A stretch of 64,000 nucleotides of DNA from Pedobacter sp. Leaf250 (GCF_920984735.1 NZ_CAKLBU010000019.1:1-64000), one strand, 5' to 3'. Shown: positions 1-8,661, numbered from the stretch's first letter. Program-made: numbers and translations. Notes: a model not told the origin generated them from the letters alone.

Positions 1-12
1 AAAACCACAAAA

Positions 13-72
13 GTAGTAGCCTCGATCCGAAAATCGAGACTACGCAAGATAGTTCAGTGGCTGAACTTCTTT
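13..72. other. two adjacent hairpins at the left edge
   Basis: Positions 16-43 form an 11-bp stem with one mismatch (GTAGCCTCGAT against ATCGAGACTAC). Positions 51-67 form a perfect 7-bp stem (AGTTCAG/CTGAACT) with a TGG loop, extendable by AAGA/TCTT across a bulge. They could belong to the 3' region of a gene or structured RNA lying left of the window. No complete tRNA cloverleaf can be drawn, and positions 73-214 hold no convincing gene. Confidence 0.3.
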
Positions 73-214
73 AGAATACAAAAATACTTTTTTGTCTAAA
101 TATTTGGAATTTATAACAGTACCTTTTTTTTGCATTCGTCATTACCTGCCTGTCGCGTCTAGACCTCAGACGATTTTTCTTCGTTTCGCGGCAACCCATA
201 AGTTCAACTTATAT

Positions 215-1141
215 TTAAATTCTCAAACTCACAATGTCATGTACGGCCTCCTCAATTTTCCCGTATTGAAATTCAAATCCATTTTCTAATAAAACTGCAG
301 GTTTAACCCACCTGCTTTTTAAAATCAATTCGGTTTCGGTGCCGATTATTCTGGCCCCGATAATCAAAAGCCAGGCAGGCGTTGGTATGCCAAATGGGAT
401 GCCATAAGTTTTTCTGATGGTTTGCATCAAATTACTATTGGTTACCGCATTTGGTGCCACGCAATTTACTATGCCTTTTATCTCCTGATTTTTTAGCAAC
501 CATTCAATACTGTTGACGGCATCTTGCTCATGTACCCAATTAACATATTGCTTACCATCTCCTTGCTTACCGCCCAAACCAAATTTTACCAGATTCAAAA
601 GTCTTGGAAATGCGCCATCGCTTCTTCCCAGAACAATACCCATGCGTAAGGCAACTTTTCGAGTTTTAGGTGTATCATTTTCAAAAAAACTGGTTTCCCA
701 GGCTTTGCAAACATCGATAGAAAAGCCGTAACCAATTTCTCCAGTGTACTCATCTTGCGGTTTGTCTTCCGCATGGCGATAAATGGTTGCAGAGGTAATA
801 TTGATCCACAATTTTGGTGGGTTAACTAAATTACCAATTACTTTTCCGAGTAACCTTGTTGGAACCACTCTAGAATTTATAATCTCCTTCTGATTCTTTT
901 TAGTGTACCTGCAGTTTACATTTTTTCCACAAAGATTAACCAATAAATCAGCATTTTCTAATTCCTTAATCCAGGCATCTTCTGTTTTTCCGTCCCATAC
1001 AATGGTTTTAATGTTTCCATTTTGTGGCTGCGGTTTTCTTGCTAAAATGATTATTTCTTCTGCCAGGTTTGTAAAATGTTTTGCCAGTAATCCTCCTAAA
1101 TATCCGTTTCCTCCAGCGAGGATGATTTTTTTGTAAGTCAT
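215..1141 (-). CDS. TIGR01777-type NAD(P)-dependent epimerase (SDR family)
   Basis: 308-aa cytosolic extended SDR protein. The Rossmann nucleotide-binding loop GGNGYLGG is at residues 10-17, and the C-terminal ~55 residues (from about 250) look like the DUF1731 domain that defines the TIGR01777/YfcH group. The physiological substrate of this family is not established, so no reaction is assigned. The ATG at 1141 lies 5 bp after the stop of the upstream DCC-family gene on the same strand, so both are probably co-transcribed from the promoter/operator region near 1980-2001. Length is normal for the family (about 300 aa). Confidence 0.88.
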   Translation of the reverse strand: MTYKKIILAGGNGYLGGLLAKHFTNLAEEIIILARKPQPQNGNIKTIVWDGKTEDAWIKELENADLLVNLCGKNVNCRYTKKNQKEIINSRVVPTRLLGKVIGNLVNPPKLWINITSATIYRHAEDKPQDEYTGEIGYGFSIDVCKAWETSFFENDTPKTRKVALRMGIVLGRSDGAFPRLLNLVKFGLGGKQGDGKQYVNWVHEQDAVNSIEWLLKNQEIKGIVNCVAPNAVTNSNLMQTIRKTYGIPFGIPTPAWLLIIGARIIGTETELILKSRWVKPAVLLENGFEFQYGKIEEAVHDIVSLRI

Positions 1142-1146
1142 GATTG

Positions 1147-1962
1147 CTATAAACTAAAGATTAACACCAAAATAATTAAGCGATAAAGTACCCAGGTAAT
1201 ACTCATTGCCCAGCCCAATTTTAAAATTTTACTTCTGCGGATGTGTTCTAAAAGCATTAACCCGGCAACCAGCATAAAATAAAGAATATAAAATATTGAA
1301 TTTACTTCAAAAAAATGATGAGTCATCAAACCGAAGATTAACAAGATAGATCCAGCGAAAGAAATTGTCATCATATTGCCCAAATAATCCCAAAGTTTTT
1401 CTTTTTTGTAAAAACTGATGATCATTCCCTGAAAAAGAATTTGTCCACCACAAATAAAGTACTCTCTGTATTTACCGCCTAAAGGCACAAAGTCAGTTAA
1501 CAGTTGTGCATAATTTGTTAAGATGAGAGCAGTAAAAAACCAAGTCAATAACAAATAAGCAATGCGGTAATGTAATTTAAAACTAGGCTGAATGGCATTT
1601 ATTTTTACCTCAGAAGGAATTATGACTTTCCGATTGTAAGAAACAAAAGCATAAATTTTAGACATCAGAAGAATGAATGGCTTAAACTGAAATAGCGGCT
1701 GGAATAATGGAATCGCGTTTCCTATTATTTTAAACAGGCTTCTAATGCCATAAGTTACTTCGCCGGTTTCTGTATTTACCAATGCAATTTCATTTGCAGC
1801 CCGTTGCTGATCAATCAATGGGCACAAATGAGCTGATGCATTTTGATAAGATTCTCTACCATCTACAGCCAGCATGCCTGTTTTTACAAATGCTTTGGTG
1901 TAAACAAAACACATCGGACATTCATCATCGAATAAAATTACGTGGTTGTTTAACGTTTTCAT
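1147..1962 (-). CDS. DCC-family (DUF393) thiol-disulfide oxidoreductase-like protein with C-terminal membrane segments
   Basis: 271 aa. The N-terminus carries the DCC motif DDECPMC at residues 12-18, with the CxxC pair (C15, C18) typical of this thioredoxin-like family. The DUF393 part ends near residue 115. The remainder holds about five hydrophobic stretches (roughly residues 133-152, 165-185, 197-214, 218-240 and 250-270), so this is a soluble DCC head fused to a membrane domain, longer than the stand-alone ~130-aa DCC proteins. It is the first gene of a two-gene unit with the SDR epimerase. A palindrome matching the one in front of the GbsR-like gene sits 18 bp upstream of its ATG. Redox function is inferred from the family. 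Confidence 0.8.
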   Translation of the reverse strand: MKTLNNHVILFDDECPMCFVYTKAFVKTGMLAVDGRESYQNASAHLCPLIDQQRAANEIALVNTETGEVTYGIRSLFKIIGNAIPLFQPLFQFKPFILLMSKIYAFVSYNRKVIIPSEVKINAIQPSFKLHYRIAYLLLTWFFTALILTNYAQLLTDFVPLGGKYREYFICGGQILFQGMIISFYKKEKLWDYLGNMMTISFAGSILLIFGLMTHHFFEVNSIFYILYFMLVAGLMLLEHIRRSKILKLGWAMSITWVLYRLIILVLIFSL

Positions 1963-1979
1963 TTTATTTATATTTTTAT

Positions 1980-2001
1980 ACTTTCAGTAAAAAATGAAAG
2001 T
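1980..2001. promoter_or_regulatory. inverted-repeat operator upstream of the DCC/epimerase unit
   Basis: ACTTTCA (1980-1986), an 8-bp spacer, then TGAAAGT (1995-2001): a perfect 7-bp inverted repeat. Exactly the same arms with the same 8-bp spacer occur at 2610-2631 in front of the GbsR/MarR-type regulator gene. The identical arms and spacing suggest both are bound by that regulator. This is an inference; no binding data can be seen here. Confidence 0.55.
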
Positions 2002-2078
2002 TAAAATTAAAAAATTAAGCCGGTTAAGGCTTAGGGTTATGGCAAACAGTTCTAGTACTTGATACTCAAATCTTGATA

Positions 2079-2585
2079 TTATTTAAATACTTTCAAAACG
2101 GAACCCCAAAACCAACTTTCCTCAGCTTTAAGCATTGTTTCAAGAGTTTTATCTACATTGATTGCCAACTTGTTGATATCGGTAACTGATTTTTTAAATG
2201 TTTTAAATTCAGGATCTTTTTCATCGCCAGTTACCGTAGAGAGTTCGTTTAATACCTTTAATACTGGTTCCAATTCCCTTTTTTTACGCTCTTTCGCAAC
2301 CTGACGGGCAATATTCCAAACATCTTTATCAGCGAAAAAGTATTCTTTTCTTTCACCGGCTTTATGTTGTTTTTCTATTAATCCCCAACCAATTAAATCA
2401 CGAAGGGTCATATTTGCATTGCCACGAGAGATACTTAATGTTTCCATAATTTCTTCGGTAGTTAACGCTTCCGGAGAAATTAATAACAAAGCATGTACTT
2501 GAGCCATGGTGCGGTTAATTCCCCATTCAGAGCCTAACTTGCCCCAAGCTTCGATAAATTTCAGTTTTGCTGCTGCTAATTCCAT
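2079..2585 (-). CDS. GbsR/MarR-type winged-helix transcriptional regulator
   Basis: 168 aa if started at the ATG at 2585 (ELAAAKLKFIEAWG...), or 174 aa from 2603. The winged helix-turn-helix spans about residues 25-85, with the family signature around EIMETLSISRGNANMTLRDLI and a wing near LIEKQHKAGERKEYF. GbsR-like proteins are dimeric repressors, with a C-terminal helical dimerisation region here from about residue 100. I prefer the downstream start because a -7 box (TATATTTG, minus strand, 2589-2596) lies only 3 nt before it, so an mRNA could not include the upstream ATG. The gene probably represses itself and the DCC/epimerase unit through the shared palindrome. Confidence 0.85.
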   Translation of the reverse strand: MELAAAKLKFIEAWGKLGSEWGINRTMAQVHALLLISPEALTTEEIMETLSISRGNANMTLRDLIGWGLIEKQHKAGERKEYFFADKDVWNIARQVAKERKKRELEPVLKVLNELSTVTGDEKDPEFKTFKKSVTDINKLAINVDKTLETMLKAEESWFWGSVLKVFK

Positions 2586-2588
2586 AAA

Positions 2589-2633
2589 CAAATATAGTAA
2601 CATTTTTAAACTTTCAAAAATTATTGAAAGTTT
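2589..2633 (-). promoter_or_regulatory. autoregulated promoter of the GbsR-like gene with overlapping palindrome
   Basis: Read on the minus strand: TTTG (plus 2615-2618), an 18-bp spacer, and TATATTTG (plus 2589-2596), a good Bacteroidota -33/-7 pair. The palindrome AAACTTTCA-N8-TGAAAGTTT (2608-2633) covers the -33 element, so a bound repressor would block the polymerase. The box ends 3 nt before the ATG at 2585, predicting a leaderless or almost leaderless mRNA. Confidence 0.6.
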
Positions 2634-2636
2634 ATG

Positions 2637-3761
2637 TTATTTGAAAGTTTCTTGTGATTCTCTCTTAATCTGGTCAACCATCATTGAAAGATTATTATTG
2701 CCTTTACTAAGTTGATTTAGTAATTTCAATTGTTGGGCATCAAAATAGACCGATAACTTTAAAACAGGCAGTGCAAGTATGGGCTCAAACATGGTTCCAG
2801 GGGCAAAGCCAGGTTCGTTATTTTTCGCCCTGTCGCGATCAAATTTAACAGTGGTATTAACATATTCCTCATGTTGTTTTTGCCCGGTTATGTAGGGCAT
2901 CAACCAGTTGACAGATTTTTTTATCGACGAGCCTTTGGCAGATTCGTAAATGTAGAAGTTTTGACCTTTTGCCCGATCGATCATAATGGCCAGTTTTAAC
3001 AAAGGTTCCAAATCGTAAATATGGTAGTGCATGGCATCGCGTTCTTTGAAATCCAAGCTGGTACCGTCAGGATAGAGATTGATATAAATGTGGCTTTTTA
3101 AGTTTTCTATCGTCCAATCGATTAGCTGCTGATCATGTAACGCATAGCCAATTTCACCTACCACTTTAAGCCGGTGTGCATTCCAGTTATTAATCGCTGT
3201 TGCCCTTCCGGGTTTCATGCGCTTGCTGCCGATTTCGGCTAAGGCAGTCTCCTTCAACCATTTTTGGATTAATATTTTATCCTTAGCAGGAAGATCATCC
3301 TTAATTAAATCGTAAGTTTCCACCGCTTTATCCAGGTTGGTATCATCAATTGGATTGCCATTGGGATGATTGACTGATGCCCATGGAACTAAAAAGGATA
3401 TACATTTGGTGAGGTATTTTTCATCGCCAGTGATCCGATATTGAAGCGCCAATGTGTACATTTTGCTCATATCAGCTAATGCCTCCTGTGTTTTTACCTT
3501 TTGAGGGTTTCCCTTTAAAAGCCCTTCCGTTCTTATTGTATCAATCGGATGGGGTTGATCATTCAGATTGCTGTTGGCCTGTTTTACTAATAACTCATAT
3601 TGCTTTTTAATTGTTGGATCTTTTTTTACTATAGATCGAAGTGAAGCAATCTCATTCGAATTCAGGCTAATTATTTGGCTAAAGGTGGAAGATGCAAACG
3701 CCAGAAAAATTCCAGTCATAAGAAACTTTCTCATCATAAAAGGGTTAAGTTGGGATTTCAT
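2637..3761 (-). CDS. alginate-lyase-family secreted polysaccharide lyase-like protein
   Basis: 374 aa with a signal peptide; residues 9-29 read as a short basic head, a hydrophobic core and SSTFSQ, and the true start may be M9 or M10. The body has the all-alpha (alpha/alpha toroid) look of the alginate lyase family PF05426. Visible hallmarks are the NNWNAHR stretch near residue 190 and DAMHYHIYDLEPL near residue 243, whose His and Tyr match the positions of catalytic residues in this fold. Substrate is uncertain: alginate, glucuronan and other uronic acid polymers are all cut by relatives. It is divergent from the YfhO-like gene. It lies about 35 kb from UDP-glucuronate-making genes, so acting on a self-made acidic polymer is possible but unproven. 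Confidence 0.78.
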   Translation of the reverse strand: MKSQLNPFMMRKFLMTGIFLAFASSTFSQIISLNSNEIASLRSIVKKDPTIKKQYELLVKQANSNLNDQPHPIDTIRTEGLLKGNPQKVKTQEALADMSKMYTLALQYRITGDEKYLTKCISFLVPWASVNHPNGNPIDDTNLDKAVETYDLIKDDLPAKDKILIQKWLKETALAEIGSKRMKPGRATAINNWNAHRLKVVGEIGYALHDQQLIDWTIENLKSHIYINLYPDGTSLDFKERDAMHYHIYDLEPLLKLAIMIDRAKGQNFYIYESAKGSSIKKSVNWLMPYITGQKQHEEYVNTTVKFDRDRAKNNEPGFAPGTMFEPILALPVLKLSVYFDAQQLKLLNQLSKGNNNLSMMVDQIKRESQETFK

Positions 3762-3827
3762 TTATCAAATCTAATTTTTTATTCTGCTCACATTTCATTT
3801 ATTCCTTTTTTATACCGCTCAATTTTT

Positions 3828-3835
3828 TATTTTTG
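3828..3835 (+). promoter_or_regulatory. putative -7 box of the YfhO-like gene
   Basis: TATTTTTG matches TAnnTTTG and lies 28 bp before the ATG at 3864. No clear TTG is seen at the -33 distance, so support is moderate. Confidence 0.35.
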
Positions 3836-3863
3836 ACGTTCGTTTAAACTTAAACAAACCTTA

Positions 3864-6374
3864 ATGAATAACTGGTTTAATAAAAATGGCATCCATCTGG
3901 CCATTATTGCATTTTTTGTAGTCATTACGTTTGCCTACTTCAGTCCTGTTTTGCAGGGTAAAGCGCCACAACAAGGCGATGTTTTGCAGGCAAAAGCCAT
4001 GCAGAAAGAAATTATGGATGTAAAGGCTGCAACTGGTAAAGGTCCGCTTTGGACTAACCAGATGTTCGGTGGAATGCCTGCATATCAGATTTGGGTACAG
4101 TATCCATTAAACATAACTACATACGGTATCGATGTTATTAAAGGGGTATTTCCCGATCCTGTTGGAACAGTGATTTTATATTTATTGGGTGCTTATCTGT
4201 TATTCTGTGTACTCAAAATTAACCCATGGCTTGCTGCTGCGGGTGCAATTGCGGTTGCTTTCACTTCATATAACTTTATTATTATTGCCGCAGGGCACAG
4301 TAATAAAGCATTGGCCATTGGTTTCTTTGCCCCAATTTTAGCTTCCATCATATTGGTTTTAAGGGGAAGATATTTGGTGGGGGCAAGTTTGCTTGCTTTA
4401 TTTATGGCATTGGAAATTCGTTCCAATCACATCCAAATGACGTACTATTTATTCATCGCTCTGTTTATTTTGGCTTGTATTGAATTTTATCATGCCTTCA
4501 AAGCAAAACAATTAAATATTTTCGGCAAATCAATTGGTTTCATCGCTGCGGGTATTGTGTTGGCTGTAATGGTAAACGCAGGTACATTATGGACAACTTA
4601 TGAATATGGAAAAGAAACCATACGCGGAAAATCAAATTTAACTACCGATAAAGCAGAAGCTTCGAATGGCTTGGATAAAGCTTATGCTTATCAATGGAGC
4701 CAAGGTGTTGGAGAGAGCTTTACATTTTTAATTCCAAACTTATATGGCGGGGCAAGTGGTGGACAATTGAATCCTGAAGGAAAGTTTATTAAAATTTTAC
4801 AGGATGGTACGGTTTCCAATGTTTTAGGTCCGGTATATGGTCAGGATACAGAGAAGGCGCTAAACGCCATCGCTCAAAATGCAGGCTCGAATTATTGGGG
4901 CGATAAACCCGGTACATCTGGCCCATATTATTTTGGGGCAATTATTTGCTTCTTGTTTGTTTTCGGATTATTTATCGTTAAACATCGCTGGAAATGGTGG
5001 ATTTTAGGAAGTAGTGTACTATTGTTATTCCTTTCTTTCGGACAAAATCTTCCTTTCATATCTGATTTATTCTTTAATTATCTGCCAGGATACAATAAGT
5101 TCAGAGCAGTAGAATCCATATTGGCGGTCGTAGGTTTATTGGTTCCATTATTGGCAATATTGGCTGTTAAAGAAGCACAGGATGGAAAATATGATCAGAA
5201 ATATTTAGTTCAACGTTTAACTTGGTCGGCTGGGATTACAGGAGGTTTTGCGCTTTTGATCGCGATAGCGCCAACAGCTTTCTTTAGCTTTACCAGTGCT
5301 ACACAGCCAGAGCTAACCACATGGTTAAATCAAATTACTCAAAATAATACTTCATTAACTGCACAGATTTTAGAGGCAGTAAAAGCTGATAGAATAAGTT
5401 TAGCCAGAACTGATGCTTTACGCACATTACTTTTCATCACAATTGGTTTTGGTTTAACATGGGCATTCATTACTAAGAAAATGAATATGCAATTGGCCTT
5501 TGGCTTATTGGCATTGTTCATATTGATTGATTTATGGCAAGTAGATCGTAGGTATTTGAATAACCAAAACTTTGTAAGCAAATCTGATTTAGCGAATCAT
5601 TATCAGGCAAGAGATGTTGATACATTCATTTCTGCAGACAAAGATCCAAATTTTAGGGTTTTCGATTTATCATTGGGTGATCCTTTCAAAAGTGCTGAAA
5701 CATCTTATTTCCACAAAACTGTTGGAGGTTTCCACTCGGCAAGGTTAAAACGTTTTCAGGAACTGGTAGATCATCAGTTAACAAAAAGCATCAATCAAGA
5801 TGTTTTGGATATGTTAAACACCAAGTATATCATTACGCAAGATCCTCAGAATGGCTCTTATAAAATGCAACGTAATGCTACAGCTGCGGGTAATGCATGG
5901 TTTGTTCAAAGTGTTCAGTATGCTAAAAATGCTGATGAGGAAATGAAAGCCATCAGTAGCTTCGATGCCAAAAAAGAAGCAATTGTTGATGAGCAATATA
6001 AATCGTTAATTGATACGAAACGCTTGGGCACAGGAGTAGAAGGATTTATTAAACTTATCAATTATACGCCAGACCATTTAACTTATGAATACTCTTCAGC
6101 GAAGGATGTTATTGCTGTTTTCTCGGAAATTTATTATAACAAAGGCTGGAAAATGTATGTAGATGGAAAGGAAAAACCTTACTTCAGGGCGGATTATATT
6201 CTACGTGCTGCACAGCTAGAAGGTGGAAACCACAAAGTGGAATTTATCTTCCACCCAACTTCTTATTACGCAGGCGAAAAAATCTCATTAGCTGGATCAA
6301 TTTTATTGCTTGCTGGTTTAGGATTCGGTTTTTATTCAGAAAATAAGAAGAAAAAGAAGGCTGTTAAAGCGTAA
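3864..6374 (+). CDS. large YfhO-like integral membrane protein
   Basis: 836 aa. A first membrane span lies at about residues 11-30, followed by a periplasmic loop containing KAPQQGDVLQAKAMQKE and WTNQMFGGMPAYQ, then roughly ten more spans to about residue 565. A soluble C-terminal domain of about 230 residues follows, and a last span lies near 805-825 before a Lys-rich tail. This architecture is that of YfhO/GT-C-like membrane glycosyltransferases, which transfer sugars from lipid carriers to envelope polymers, and the Bacteroidota homologues are normally about 800-850 aa. The exact donor and acceptor are unknown. It is followed by a strong terminator (6427-6477), so it appears monocistronic. 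Confidence 0.8.
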   Translation: MNNWFNKNGIHLAIIAFFVVITFAYFSPVLQGKAPQQGDVLQAKAMQKEIMDVKAATGKGPLWTNQMFGGMPAYQIWVQYPLNITTYGIDVIKGVFPDPVGTVILYLLGAYLLFCVLKINPWLAAAGAIAVAFTSYNFIIIAAGHSNKALAIGFFAPILASIILVLRGRYLVGASLLALFMALEIRSNHIQMTYYLFIALFILACIEFYHAFKAKQLNIFGKSIGFIAAGIVLAVMVNAGTLWTTYEYGKETIRGKSNLTTDKAEASNGLDKAYAYQWSQGVGESFTFLIPNLYGGASGGQLNPEGKFIKILQDGTVSNVLGPVYGQDTEKALNAIAQNAGSNYWGDKPGTSGPYYFGAIICFLFVFGLFIVKHRWKWWILGSSVLLLFLSFGQNLPFISDLFFNYLPGYNKFRAVESILAVVGLLVPLLAILAVKEAQDGKYDQKYLVQRLTWSAGITGGFALLIAIAPTAFFSFTSATQPELTTWLNQITQNNTSLTAQILEAVKADRISLARTDALRTLLFITIGFGLTWAFITKKMNMQLAFGLLALFILIDLWQVDRRYLNNQNFVSKSDLANHYQARDVDTFISADKDPNFRVFDLSLGDPFKSAETSYFHKTVGGFHSARLKRFQELVDHQLTKSINQDVLDMLNTKYIITQDPQNGSYKMQRNATAAGNAWFVQSVQYAKNADEEMKAISSFDAKKEAIVDEQYKSLIDTKRLGTGVEGFIKLINYTPDHLTYEYSSAKDVIAVFSEIYYNKGWKMYVDGKEKPYFRADYILRAAQLEGGNHKVEFIFHPTSYYAGEKISLAGSILLLAGLGFGFYSENKKKKKAVKA

Positions 6375-6426
6375 ATTTTCGTTTAAACTGGTTAACTGTT
6401 TAAACTGCTTAACCGAAATAATATTA

Positions 6427-6477
6427 AAAGTCATTTGATGATTAAGGTATAACGCCTTTTCATCGAATGACTTTTTT
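6427..6477 (+). terminator. intrinsic terminator after the YfhO-like gene
   Basis: A 14-bp stem (AAAGTCATTTGATG, 6427-6440, against CATCGAATGACTTT, 6461-6474, with one G-U pair), a 20-nt loop, and a T run to 6477. It is nearly symmetrical, so it may also stop minus-strand transcripts. Confidence 0.75.
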
Positions 6478-6581
6478 GGTTTAAGGTGATTTGAATGTTA
6501 CTGACTCCATAATAAACCAATCCTAACACCCAATTTAACATCCTTTATCATTTCGAAGAATAATTTAACAGTCTCGTAACA

Positions 6582-6610
6582 TTTGGTTGATAAACAGTGT
6601 CTTACATTTG
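6582..6610 (+). promoter_or_regulatory. promoter of a 31-codon membrane-peptide gene
   Basis: TTTG (6582-6585), a 17-bp spacer and TACATTTG (6603-6610) form a textbook Bacteroidota -33/-7 pair. The predicted start near 6616 is about 14 nt upstream of the ATG at 6630. Between 6478 and 6581 nothing else is visible. Confidence 0.65.
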
Positions 6611-6629
6611 TAGTGTAAAATCAAATGAT

Positions 6630-6725
6630 ATGTTAGAGTCATTCTTTGCCATTTGTTTATTGATTATTGTACTTTATTTCTTCAGCCCTTTTGAGGTTAA
6701 ACTTGATGAGGAAGAGGAGTGGTAG
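6630..6725 (+). CDS. small single-span membrane protein (31 aa)
   Basis: Short open frame of 31 codons ending in TAG at 6723-6725. The N-terminal ~20 residues (LESFFAICLLIIVLYFFSP) are one hydrophobic span; the tail is strongly acidic, ending DEEEEW. A clear promoter precedes it with a sensible leader, and a terminator insulates it from the gene upstream, which argues for a real gene. It could read through into the LpxH-like gene at 6797. Function unknown. Confidence 0.6.
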   Translation: MLESFFAICLLIIVLYFFSPFEVKLDEEEEW

Positions 6726-6796
6726 AATAATCTTCAATATTTTTAAACTGCTTTCTTCGGGCGGTAATAAATTCTTCTCCCCTAAATTTCCCGGTT

Positions 6797-7651
6797 ATGG
6801 ATAAAAGAACTATTGATGTAGTCGTAATTTCTGATGTGCATTTAGGCACCTATGGCTGCCATGCCAAAGAACTCCTTAAATATTTAAAAAGCATTAAGCC
6901 TAAAACGCTTATTTTAAATGGCGACATTATTGATATCTGGCAATTTAGTAAAAGCTATTGGCCGGAATCGCACATGAAGGTTATCCGTAAATTGATGAAG
7001 TTCGTTTCCGAAGGTGTTCAGGTATATTATCTTACTGGAAATCACGATGAGATGTTAAGGAAGTTTGATGGTATGGAAATGGGTAGTTTTCATCTTCAAA
7101 ATAAGTTAATTTTAGAGCTCGACGGAAAAAAAGCGTGGTTTTTTCATGGCGATGTGTTTGATGTTACCATGCAACATTCTAAATGGTTAGCAAAAATGGG
7201 CGCTGTTGGCTACGACACTTTAATATTGATTAACAGTTTTGTGAATTGGGTACTTGCCGCCTTTGGCCGCGAAAAAATGAGTTTTTCGAAAAAGATTAAG
7301 GCAAAATTTAAAGATGCGGTAAAGTTTATCAATAGTTTTGAGCAAACTGCTGCCGAACTTGCTATCGAAAAAGGATATCAATATGTGGTTTGTGGACACA
7401 TTCACCAGGGAGAAAAAAGAAAAATAGCTACTGAAGAAGGTCAGGTAACTTATTTGAACAGTGGCGATTGGGTAGAAAGTTTAACTGCATTGGAGTATCA
7501 AGATCAAAACTGGACCGTTTTTAAATACAATCACGAAGATTTCGTTAAAGATGAATTGGATGAAGGAATTCTATCAGATGCCGAAGATTTAAAAAGTAAG
7601 CTGGATGTAAACATACTTTTACAACACATTAAGTATGAAATTGCTCAATAA
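6797..7651 (+). CDS. metallophosphoesterase, LpxH-like (UDP-2,3-diacylglucosamine diphosphatase-type)
   Basis: 284 aa. All calcineurin-like metal-binding motifs are present in order: SDVHLG (residues 12-17), NGDIIDIW (about 41-48), GNHDEML (about 81-87), a central HGDVFD (about 115) and GHIHQG (about 200). LpxH-type enzymes split UDP-2,3-diacylglucosamine to lipid X and UMP on the cytoplasmic membrane face in lipid A synthesis. Bacteroidota LpxH-like proteins of this length are often annotated so, but substrate proof is lacking, and general UDP-sugar or phosphodiester hydrolysis is an alternative. It is followed after 20 bp by a glycosyltransferase-like gene, probably in one operon. Confidence 0.82.
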   Translation: MDKRTIDVVVISDVHLGTYGCHAKELLKYLKSIKPKTLILNGDIIDIWQFSKSYWPESHMKVIRKLMKFVSEGVQVYYLTGNHDEMLRKFDGMEMGSFHLQNKLILELDGKKAWFFHGDVFDVTMQHSKWLAKMGAVGYDTLILINSFVNWVLAAFGREKMSFSKKIKAKFKDAVKFINSFEQTAAELAIEKGYQYVVCGHIHQGEKRKIATEEGQVTYLNSGDWVESLTALEYQDQNWTVFKYNHEDFVKDELDEGILSDAEDLKSKLDVNILLQHIKYEIAQ

Positions 7652-7671
7652 TTTTTGGATATTCGGCACAA

Positions 7672-8661
7672 ATGAAAATACTTTACGCAATTCAGGGAAC
7701 AGGTAATGGTCACATTAGTAGGGCACGAGAAATTATTCCCTTACTCCAAAAATATGGAGAACTTGATATTTTAGTTAGCGGCACACAAGCAGATGTTAAA
7801 CTGAGCCAACCAGTAAAGTATCAGTTACATGGCTTTAGTTTCATTTTTGGAAAAAAGGGTGGGGTAGATCATTTTGCAACTTGGTTAAGCATGAATCTTT
7901 TTCGTTTTAGAAAAGACATGAAACAATTACCGCTCAAAGATTACGATCTTATTGTCAACGACTTCGAACCCGTAAGTGCCTGGGCCTGTAAATTGCAAGG
8001 AATTGATTGTGTTTCGCTAAGTCACCAGGCTGCTTTTAAATCGAAAAAAGTACCGCGTCCGCGAACGTTGGATTGGGGCAAGCTGATTTTGAGCAGGTAT
8101 GCGCCAACAAAATACCACATAGGGTTTCATTTCGATCGATATGATACGTTCATTCATACACCAGTAATCCGAGCTGAAATAAGAGCGATGAGAAGCGAAA
8201 ATCTTGGTCACTATACAGTTTATTTGCCGGCAGTTGATGATAAAAGATTGGTAAAATTGCTTTCACAGATTCCAGAAATAAAATGGGAAGTTTTCTCTAA
8301 ACATAGTAAAGAAGCTTACACTTACGAAAACATTTATGTTGAGCCGGTTAACAATGAAAAGTTTAATAAAAGCCTAGCCACTTGTGAAGGATTATTTACC
8401 GGTGGTGGTTTTGAAGGCCCTGCCGAAGCCCTTTATTTAAAGAAAAAATTGTTAGTGGCGCCAATGCGCTTTCAGTTTGAGCAACAATGTAATGCCTATG
8501 CCTTAAAGCAATTCGGTTTGCCTGTTATTTGGGGCAGCACCAGAAATTGGTTGCCAATTGTGAAAGAATGGGTAAATAATCCGCAGAAACATGAATTCGA
8601 TTTTCCTGATGAGACAGAAAAAATTATCGATGATATGGTGAAAAGGTATACAAGGGTTTAG
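7672..8661 (+). CDS. TIGR00661/MJ1255-type glycosyltransferase
   Basis: 329 aa with a GT-B-like layout: an N-terminal Rossmann-like half opening with ILYAIQGTGNGHISRA (residues 3-18, resembling the MurG/UGT glycine-rich loop) and a C-terminal half with the nucleotide-sugar pocket near LFTGGGFEGPAEALYLKK (about residues 243-260). The family is widespread but its sugar donor and acceptor are not assigned. Close spacing (20 bp) to the LpxH-like gene suggests a shared transcript and a role in glycolipid or LPS synthesis, which is inference from context. Confidence 0.8.
   Translation: MKILYAIQGTGNGHISRAREIIPLLQKYGELDILVSGTQADVKLSQPVKYQLHGFSFIFGKKGGVDHFATWLSMNLFRFRKDMKQLPLKDYDLIVNDFEPVSAWACKLQGIDCVSLSHQAAFKSKKVPRPRTLDWGKLILSRYAPTKYHIGFHFDRYDTFIHTPVIRAEIRAMRSENLGHYTVYLPAVDDKRLVKLLSQIPEIKWEVFSKHSKEAYTYENIYVEPVNNEKFNKSLATCEGLFTGGGFEGPAEALYLKKKLLVAPMRFQFEQQCNAYALKQFGLPVIWGSTRNWLPIVKEWVNNPQKHEFDFPDETEKIIDDMVKRYTRV

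Noticed and set aside
44-72. tRNA-like string GATAGTTCAGTGG at the left edge
   Set aside because: It resembles a D-arm, but it is a 7-bp hairpin with a 3-nt loop and no anticodon arm, T arm or acceptor pairing follows, so no tRNA can be drawn.
92-289. 65-codon open frame on the plus strand
   Set aside because: No promoter, cysteine- and histidine-rich odd composition, and overlap with the well-supported epimerase gene on the other strand.
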